Source: Planctomycetota bacterium (GTDB lineage Bacteria > Planctomycetota > Phycisphaerae > UBA1845 > CAIVHJ01). Taken from it: a stretch of 6,830 nt of DNA. Shown piece by piece: positions 5,896-6,830 of this stretch. The stretch is taken from the NCBI GenBank assembly GCA_022573485.1, contig JACZTW010000212.1, positions 1 to 6,830 of the forward strand. Reading direction: 5' to 3'. Each line of letters begins with the position of its first letter. Position 1 is the stretch's first letter. A model generated the notes under the pieces. The model saw only the letters and a list, made by a program, of their open reading frames with translations. It made no database searches and was not told the DNA's origin. The translations under genes and the position numbers were made by a program.

Positions 5896-6081
5896 ATGAA
5901 AGTAAGCAAACAAGCAAACAAACAAGCATGGGAACAACGGATGTCCGCTCCGCTGGACGTGACGATCCGGCAACACGGGCGGGTGATTCTTCAAACGTAC
6001 CGACGCGGCAGTAAACTTCTCACGTTGCTACGTGATCCGAAAACAGGGCGGTTTACCCCTCAAGCCCCAGCAGCCGATTAG
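5896..6081 (+). CDS. Small basic hypothetical protein
   Basis: A 61-codon ORF of unknown function. GAGG at 5885-5888 lies 7 bases before the ATG, a good ribosome binding site. The first 15 codons are unusual: 5904-5928 is built from AAGCAAAC/AAACAAGC units and encodes a Lys/Gln/Ala run. The next in-frame ATG (5941) would give a 46-residue protein without that tract, but it has no ribosome binding site. The remainder, with DVTIRQHGRVILQTYRRGSKLLTLLRDPKTGRFTP, is basic and looks like alternating strands ending in a GRFTP tail; no family was recognised. Its last 29 bp overlap the 3' end of the opposing DUF2321-like gene, so the two genes converge. It may be real but poorly conserved. Confidence 0.45.
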   Translation: MKVSKQANKQAWEQRMSAPLDVTIRQHGRVILQTYRRGSKLLTLLRDPKTGRFTPQAPAAD

Positions 6082-6541
6082 CCATCCCGACGGCGTTGCT
6101 CTTCAGGAACTCAACCACGAAAATCCTAGAACTCTTCTCGATTTTCGTCATTGCTTGTTTGATGGCCAAGGCGGCCTCGGGAGTACGATCTGTCTCAAAG
6201 ATCAAGTCAGGTATGGACTTGTTCAGGAGATCCCGGTCCTCAGTTGAAAGCCCATCGAGTTTCGCAAATAAATCTTCACCGGCTTGGATCCGCTTCTGAG
6301 TCCAGATGTGTGGGGTCCCGCAATGCCGACAGTAGCTTGGCACCGAAAACGGTTCGTCGTCGCACATTCCGCTAAGCCATCTACCCTTGATATCACCGTC
6401 GCATTCCCCGCACTCGGGTGAAGTAGCCGAGCCACAGTCAACGCAGAACCCCTCGTTGTTGTGTGTCTCCGTACGCCAATACCCGTTGACCAAATGACCG
6501 TTTCCACAGATCAACGCGACATCGTATTGATCTTCTGACAT
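6053..6541 (-). CDS. DUF2321-family zinc-ribbon protein
   Basis: A 162-residue protein that I assign to DUF2321 from its layout; the family has no established function. The N-terminus has YDVALICGNGHLVNG, then CVDCG (33-37), CGEC (44-47) and a YCRHCGTPHIWT segment (70-81). Together these give paired CxxC knuckles able to hold one or two zinc ions; C12, H16 and C60 are further possible ligands. The C-terminal half is helical and includes the family-like stretch LSTEDRDLLNKSIPDLIFETDRTPEAA (99-124). There is no signal peptide or membrane segment, so it is probably cytoplasmic. There is no ribosome binding site; instead a -10 box sits 6 bases before the ATG, implying a leaderless mRNA. The gene looks less GC-rich than the left half of the window, and its 3' end overlaps the converging small ORF. 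Confidence 0.85.
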   Translation of the reverse strand: MSEDQYDVALICGNGHLVNGYWRTETHNNEGFCVDCGSATSPECGECDGDIKGRWLSGMCDDEPFSVPSYCRHCGTPHIWTQKRIQAGEDLFAKLDGLSTEDRDLLNKSIPDLIFETDRTPEAALAIKQAMTKIEKSSRIFVVEFLKSNAVGMANRLLGLEG

Positions 6542-6547
6542 GGCGAG

Positions 6548-6556
6548 ATTATACCA
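6548..6556 (-). promoter_or_regulatory. Extended -10 promoter, probably leaderless transcript
   Basis: On the minus strand TGGTATAAT occupies 6556-6548: a perfect TATAAT hexamer with an upstream TG extension. Six bases (CTCGCC) separate it from the ATG of the DUF2321-like gene. Transcription would therefore start at or next to the start codon. No convincing -35 box is seen, which fits an extended -10 promoter. Confidence 0.7.
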
Positions 6557-6664
6557 GAATTTCGCATTCCATTAGATGAAACCTTGGATAGCGTGATCGA
6601 GCCGGAATCTCCCGATTTGACGGAATAGTTTCGTTTATGAAAGGGTGTCCCGACCGGGAGTAAG

Positions 6665-6720
6665 CCAGCCGGGCTACGTCTGTCGTACGGGAATTGGGCC
6701 TGTATTGGTACGCGGGCTGG
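6665..6720. repeat. Possible stem-closed palindromic element
   Basis: CCAGCC (6665-6670) and GGCTGG (6715-6720) could close a 56-bp unit that contains TACG-TCTGT-CGTA (6675-6687). Length and closing stem recall the elements at 5163 and 5446, but the inner pairing is weak and this may be chance. The remainder of the 6542-6807 gap shows only the two promoters. Confidence 0.25.
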
Positions 6721-6787
6721 GGATCTCCGCTGCAAGCGTGGATCGGTGCCCAGAGTGTGTGAGGCCGAAAACAAGGGCAGGCGTATC

Positions 6788-6796
6788 TGGTACAAT
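6788..6796 (+). promoter_or_regulatory. Extended -10 promoter for the right-edge gene
   Basis: TGGTACAAT (6788-6796) is an extended -10 candidate ending 11 bases before the ATG at 6808. The expected transcript start is near 6803, giving a leader of only a few bases. The 11-base context TCTGGTAYAAT and the CTCGCCATG around the start codon are the same as in the divergent minus-strand promoter. Confidence 0.55.
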
Positions 6797-6807
6797 GACG
6801 GCTCGCC

Positions 6808-6830
6808 ATGATCATCAAAACCAGACATGA
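6808..6830 (+). CDS. Start of a gene running off the right edge
   Basis: ATG at 6808 is followed by codons for IIKTRH up to the window end, with no stop. Only seven residues are visible, so no product can be named. The evidence for a gene is its position just after an extended -10 box and the CTCGCCATG start context shared with the DUF2321-like gene. Confidence 0.4.

Noticed and set aside
6511..6828. Minus-strand frame across the divergent promoter region
   Set aside because: It overlaps the DUF2321-like gene start and both promoters, and its composition looks non-coding.

Overview
The window reads as a stretch of bacterial chromosome, most likely from a Planctomycetota (Phycisphaerae-like) organism. 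This is inferred from the GC-rich codon use, the long non-coding gaps filled with small palindromic repeats, the secreted protein that joins a Cys-rich stalk to a beta-propeller, and extended -10 promoters placed almost on the start codon. No marker gene proves the taxonomy.

Layout from left to right, all on the plus strand unless stated. (1) The 3' part of truA, the tRNA pseudouridine synthase, cut by the window edge. (2) A 170-bp gap holding a 108-bp MITE-like element. It is flanked by TA duplications and sits inside an older hairpin repeat. (3) A GT4 glycosyltransferase. (4) A 235-bp gap with a hairpin repeat and a putative promoter. (5) A small coiled-coil lipoprotein with a recently expanded 33-bp tandem repeat. 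(6) A 650-bp gap with one doubtful ORF. (7) A 527-residue secreted protein with a Cys-rich repeat region followed by a cysteine-free six-blade propeller, closed by a textbook intrinsic terminator. (8) About 800 bp with no convincing gene but several compact palindromic elements. (9) A small basic ORF that converges with, and overlaps, a minus-strand gene of the DUF2321 zinc-ribbon type. (10) A divergent promoter region leading to the first codons of a gene that leaves the right edge.

The genes do not form an obvious pathway. truA is housekeeping. The glycosyltransferase, lipoprotein and propeller protein are envelope or surface functions, each apparently its own transcription unit. The right-hand end is less GC-rich in appearance and encodes poorly characterised proteins, so it may be an accessory segment.

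The most notable signals are non-coding. One is a nested insertion whose pre-insertion palindrome can be reconstructed exactly. Another is a set of roughly 55-60-bp elements built alike: a closing stem around two hairpins. The third is a pair of divergent promoters sharing the same -10 and start-codon context. The last points to leaderless or nearly leaderless translation. I found no CRISPR array, tRNA, rRNA or recognisable defence system.
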